Of a stretch of 64,000 bases of DNA, positions 61,155-64,000 are shown piece after piece (positions within the stretch are counted from its first letter, which is position 1; each line of letters begins with the position of its first letter). The DNA comes from Humibacillus xanthopallidus. Its GTDB lineage: Bacteria > Actinomycetota > Actinomycetes > Actinomycetales > Dermatophilaceae. The notes under the pieces are model-generated. The model searched no databases. It worked only from the letters and a program-made list of their open reading frames with translations, and was not told the origin of the DNA. The DNA is taken from contig NZ_VFPM01000003.1 in NCBI RefSeq assembly GCF_006716675.1, positions 186,001-250,000 on the forward strand. Direction: 5' to 3'. Both the position numbers and the translations under genes were made by a program.

Positions 61155-61454
61155 ATGGGAGGACGCGGGGGCCTGTTCAGGATCGTGACCAGGCAGCAGG
61201 ACGCCGACGCCCAGATGGCTGAGCGCGTCGCGCTCTTGCGCAACAAGGTGACCAACCTCGAGCTCGCGTTGGAGCACAGCCGGGACATTGGTGTTGCGAT
61301 GGGCATCCTGATGGCTACCGAGAAGGTGACGCGGGACTGCGCTTTCGGAATGCTGTCGACGATCAGTCAGAACCAGAACCGCAAGCTCTACGTGGTTGCC
61401 CGTCAGGTGATCGAAACCGGGACGATGCCGGTAGCCGAGAAGCCGCCCGCCTGA
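61155..61454 (+). CDS. ANTAR-domain protein
   Basis: Regulator of about 99 aa with a short N-terminal coil ('AERVALLRNKVTNLELALEH') and an ANTAR domain: 'SRDIGVAMGILMATEKVTRD' and 'SQNQNRKLYVVARQVIETGT'. ATG 61155 is chosen over ATG 61134 for a GGAGGTG ribosome site. Similar in layout to the one at 49452. No sensor domain. Confidence 0.82.
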   Translation: MGGRGGLFRIVTRQQDADAQMAERVALLRNKVTNLELALEHSRDIGVAMGILMATEKVTRDCAFGMLSTISQNQNRKLYVVARQVIETGTMPVAEKPPA

Positions 61455-61840
61455 GCTCGGCCACACGGGTGTTCCACGCAGAGCGGCGCAACGCCTCATC
61501 GTCAGGAGGCGTGATCCAGCCCATACTGAGGTGAGGCGGAGGAGTCATGAGCTGGCCAGCCTGACCAGTTCGGGATTCGCCGAAGAGGAGCCATGGCACG
61601 CGAGACCCGTCCGTTGCAGAGTGGCTCGCACGTCCCGGAGCAGGCTTCCGCACGTGACGGGGGAGGCGGCCGGAGCAGGATGCGCACCGGTCTGCAATCG
61701 GGGCTGCCGAATCGCCACGGACGTCCTTCTGAGCTGTCGGCCTGCTTATCTCGAGGCAGCCGCTCGGTTGCGCCAGAGGCCACATTCACCGTACGCGAGG
61801 CGTCGATCGTGACGGGCCACTCTGACCTCGGGAGGACGGC
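61455..61840. other. Gap without a recognised gene
   Basis: About 390 bases upstream of the GAF-ANTAR gene. Frames exist on both strands but no protein or regulatory site can be named. Confidence 0.4.
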
Positions 61841-62617
61841 ATGAGGGACAGGGCCTCCATCCTCAGCGAGCTGGCGAAGGCGGTGGCCGTCCAAGAGCGA
61901 GCGATGCCCCTTCCTGAACGTCTCTGCCATGCAGCCGTCTCCATCATGGGAGCCCGTGGCGCCTCGCTCACCATCGCCTACACGGCGCCTCATCGGGTCA
62001 CGTTGTGCTCGACCGACGACGAGGCTGCCCGGCTCGAGGACCTGCAGGACGTGCTGGGTCAGGGGCCGGGACCGACGGCATATCGCACCGGGCTCCAGCT
62101 CAGGGCCGGCATCGGGGTGTGGGGAGAGCCCGTGGACGCCCGCTGGGTTCAGTTCGATGAGGCGGTCCGAGACGCGTTCGGCGCCGTGCGGATGACCGCG
62201 ATCCCGGTTCACCCGGACGGCGAGATTCTCGGTGTGCTCACCTGCCACCAGCCTGCCGACTCCACCCCACGGCTCGAGCAGGACGCCGCCCAGTTCCTCG
62301 CCGACGCGATCGGGGTGAGCATTCTCAAGGATCCTGACGCGCTGGCCACGGACTTGAGCGGGCCCTGGGCCAGCCGTGCCCAGATCCATCAGGCAACAGG
62401 GATGGTCGTCTCGCAGCTGCGGCTCAGCCCGGACGAAGCGTTGGCCCTGCTCCGCGCACACGCCTTCGCCCACACCTGGCCTTTGGCGCGGGTCGCAGCT
62501 GCGGTCGTGACGAGGGAGCTCGACTTCGCCGCTTCCGACCGTGACACCGAGCCCAGCCGGCGCAGCCCCGAGCGATCTGGTAGCACCCCAAACCGCGACG
62601 GGACCGACCAGCCATGA
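61841..62617 (+). CDS. GAF-ANTAR regulator
   Basis: GAF-ANTAR protein of 258 aa. GAF: 'LPERLCHAAVSIMGARGASL', 'VLGQGPGPTAYRTGLQLRAG', 'FGAVRMTAIPVHPDGEILGV'. The ANTAR domain is worn but recognisable ('RAQIHQATGMVVSQLRLSPD', 'EALALLRAHAFAHTWPLARV'). A GGGAGG ribosome site precedes ATG 61841. Stop overlaps the start of the following GAF-ANTAR gene by four bases. Confidence 0.82.
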   Translation: MRDRASILSELAKAVAVQERAMPLPERLCHAAVSIMGARGASLTIAYTAPHRVTLCSTDDEAARLEDLQDVLGQGPGPTAYRTGLQLRAGIGVWGEPVDARWVQFDEAVRDAFGAVRMTAIPVHPDGEILGVLTCHQPADSTPRLEQDAAQFLADAIGVSILKDPDALATDLSGPWASRAQIHQATGMVVSQLRLSPDEALALLRAHAFAHTWPLARVAAAVVTRELDFAASDRDTEPSRRSPERSGSTPNRDGTDQP

Positions 62618-63306
62618 CACTCACCCCGATTCAAGCCCTTGCCCGGGCCACGTCGGCGCTCGTGTCCCGGCACGACGTCATGGACGTGATGGCTACCTTG
62701 TTGGGCGATGCCCAGCAGGCCATGGATGCTGCAGCGGCCGGGCTGCTCGTGACCACTCCCCTCGGGGGGTTGGACGTTCTTGCGGCCACCTCACACCACG
62801 CTTTGGACCTGGAGCTCTACGAGGCACAGGAACAGCACGGGCCCTGTGCCGACGCGGTGTCCGGCGGCGCGCCCGTGCTGCAGGATGGTGGCCCCGACCT
62901 GGCTCGACGCTGGCCTGACCTGGCGGCCAAGATGCACGCAGCCGGCTACCGAGCAGTTCAGGCCCACCCCATGCGCTGGCACGGTTAGGCTGTCGGGGCG
63001 ATCAACATCTTCCACGCCAAGGCGCGGCTCACCGCGGACGACGTCACGCTGGCACAGGCGTTCGCCGACATCGCCACCCTCGTTCTGGTCACCCCCGACG
63101 ACCTCGGGATTCCTGAGGTCAGCGATCGCACCGCGGCTGCCCTCGCCGGGCGAACCATCATCGAACAGGCCAAGGGAGTTCTCGCACACCAGAACACGAT
63201 CACGGTCGAGGACGCCTACGCAACGCTGCGCGAGCGCGCTGTGAGGGAAGGAACCACCCTGACGGAGACAGCGAAGAACATCGTCCGAGACGCGCACCGG
63301 AAGTAG
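62614..63306 (+). pseudogene. GAF-ANTAR regulator with in-frame amber stop
   Basis: GAF-ANTAR reading frame of 230 codons interrupted only by TAG 62986-62988. Before it: 'ALARATSALVSRHDVMDVMA', 'EQHGPCADAVSGGAPVLQDG', 'GYRAVQAHPMRWHG'. After it in the same frame: 'AVGAINIFHAKARLTADDVT' and ANTAR 'AGRTIIEQAKGVLAHQNTIT'. The GAF motif MRWHGExVGAxNxF suggests the TAG replaces a GAG Glu codon. Otherwise fully conserved, so the loss is recent, or readthrough occurs. Confidence 0.85.
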
Positions 63307-63311
63307 ACGCT

Positions 63312-63473
63312 TCACCTGGCTCCGTCCTCGAGCCCTCCTCCTGGCCTGCCTGGCCGTTGGTCGATCTCGTCAACGGTGCCGCATCTCAGGCAACGAACCT
63401 CGACGGCCCGGCCCAGAACACCCGGCCGGTCCCAGCGGTGCCCGAGAAGGAGGCAGAGGATCGTGTGAGCCAC
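63312..63473 (-). CDS. Small CxxC (DUF1660-like) protein, paralogue of 43420
   Basis: Protein of about 53 aa from GTG 63473: 'HTILCLLLGHRWDRPGVLGR' then 'AVEVRCLRCGTVDEIDQRPG'. The CxxC pair and the LLGHRWDR core match 43420-43596. Short zinc-knuckle-like protein of unknown role. Confidence 0.6.
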   Translation of the reverse strand: MAHTILCLLLGHRWDRPGVLGRAVEVRCLRCGTVDEIDQRPGRPGGGLEDGAR

Positions 63474-63528
63474 CCGTCGAGTATGCGCGCGGGATGTGCC
63501 CCGCCGCGACCGGCGGGCGCGGGCCAGA

Positions 63529-63747
63529 CTAAGGCTCTCCTGTCGGCGGATCGTCCGACGTCTGGACCGGGATGGCCCGCCGGCGCAGCTCCTCCACGAG
63601 TTCCTCCTCACGCCGAATGAGGTCGGCAAGAGCCGCTGGCTGCGGGCCCGCCACGGTGATTCCCGTTCGCGAGTGCATCGTGACATGGCGCAGGGCGTCT
63701 TCCACCTGCGCCAGCTCGGAGATGAGATCCCGGGTCGACCTGGCCAT
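63529..63747 (-). CDS. Small coiled-coil-like protein, paralogue of 27696
   Basis: Protein of about 72 aa from ATG 63747: 'STRDLISELAQVEDALRHVT' and 'ALADLIRREEELVEELRRRA', the same two helices as the protein at 27696-27911. ATG 63747 is nine bases after the -10 on the minus strand, so mRNA is probably leaderless; an upstream in-frame ATG at 63771 lies inside the promoter. Confidence 0.72.
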   Translation of the reverse strand: MARSTRDLISELAQVEDALRHVTMHSRTGITVAGPQPAALADLIRREEELVEELRRRAIPVQTSDDPPTGEP

Positions 63748-63756
63748 GTCCACCCG

Positions 63757-63781
63757 GTACCCGAGTGGCAACGGGTGAAAC
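63757..63781 (-). promoter_or_regulatory. SigB/SigF-type promoter for 63747 gene
   Basis: Minus strand GTTTC (63781-63777), 14 bases, GGGTAC (63762-63757), then nine bases to ATG 63747. Best match to consensus in the window along with the P450 and GT2 promoters. Confidence 0.68.
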
Positions 63782-63793
63782 GGAAAGAGACGC

Positions 63794-64000
63794 TGGCTCG
63801 TCGAGGCCTCGTGGGACGAGGCGATGGAGCTCGTCGTGCGCCGGATGCGCGAGCTGCTCGACGAGCAGGGTCCCAGCGCCGTGGGGTTCTACACCACCGG
63901 GCAGCTCTCCTTGGAGGAGTACTACACGTTGGCGATCGTCGCGCACGGCGGCATCCGGACCAACCACGTCGACGGCAACACGCGCCTGTGCACCGCGACG
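63794..64000 (+). pseudogene. Truncated second copy of molybdopterin oxidoreductase, runs off window
   Basis: A plus-strand frame matching residues ~110-175 of the enzyme at 31524, with only four amino-acid differences over about 68 residues: 'LVEASWDEAMELVVRRMREL', 'GPSAVGFYTTGQLSLEEYYT', 'HGGIRTNHVDGNTRLCTAT'. Upstream homology stops at about 63793, in a TGA-bounded stretch, so at least its first ~110 codons are missing here. The 3' part lies beyond the window. Likely a duplicated fragment or a 5'-deleted pseudogene. Confidence 0.75.

Noticed and set aside
61502..62620. Long minus-strand frame opposite the GAF-ANTAR gene
   Set aside because: Antisense shadow; composition does not suggest a protein.
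1..64000. CRISPR array or rRNA genes
   Set aside because: No regularly spaced repeats and no rRNA-like sequence seen.

Overview
The window is GC-rich throughout and carries gene families typical of Actinobacteria: ANTAR-domain RNA-binding regulators, a SigB/SigF-type sigma factor, PRC-barrel proteins, a DUF6766-type membrane protein and lipoproteins with short lipoboxes. The gene types and dense ATGA-overlapping operons suggest a Gram-positive actinomycete, possibly of the Micrococcales/Intrasporangiaceae kind. The genus is inference and cannot be read from the sequence.

Layout. (1) 1-2.5 kb: a lipoprotein, an NRAMP-like transporter and a PRC-barrel protein form one operon. (2) 2.8-16.6 kb: a surface-glycan locus. 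Leftward genes encode two glycosyltransferases and a UDP-sugar 6-dehydrogenase. Rightward there is a tightly overlapping eight-gene operon: carbamoyltransferase, GT2-HAD fusion, GT9, GT4, GmhA, HldE, SDR, GT9. A UDP-glucuronate-decarboxylase-like epimerase converges on its end. Together they look able to build a heptose-containing, carbamoylated, possibly xylose-containing glycan. (3) 16.7-25 kb: an Orn/Lys/Arg-decarboxylase-family enzyme facing a GntA/YqcI-YcgG-type N-hydroxylase homologue, a GT2, a frameshifted cytochrome oxidase subunit I, an SDR, a CYP152-type peroxygenase P450 and an AraC regulator. (4) 25-41 kb: ANTAR regulators, a SigF-like sigma factor, a CUT1-type sugar ABC importer without its ATPase, a molybdopterin oxidoreductase lacking Fe-S cysteines with two partner genes, then MBL-fold, NnrD, histidine-phosphatase, PRC-barrel and small membrane proteins. 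(5) 40-64 kb: an accessory scrapyard with two IS256-family elements (both with exact 8-bp target duplications), two nested IS110-family elements, a tyrosine integrase next to a tRNA-Val 3' end (an attachment site), many ANTAR genes, and numerous truncated or frameshifted genes. The window ends inside a second, 5'-truncated copy of the molybdopterin oxidoreductase.

Two patterns tie the accessory half together. First, eleven ANTAR or GAF-ANTAR loci occur, seven intact and four broken. Second, a recurring stress-sigma promoter (GTTTC/GTCTC, 14 bases, GGGTAN) lies before at least eight genes. For five of these the start codon is exactly nine bases after the -10, implying leaderless mRNAs; five more genes have the -10 and the nine-base spacing with a weak -35. 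With a SigF-like gene at 26.6-27.4 kb, this suggests a locally encoded general-stress regulon. All motif counts were made by eye.
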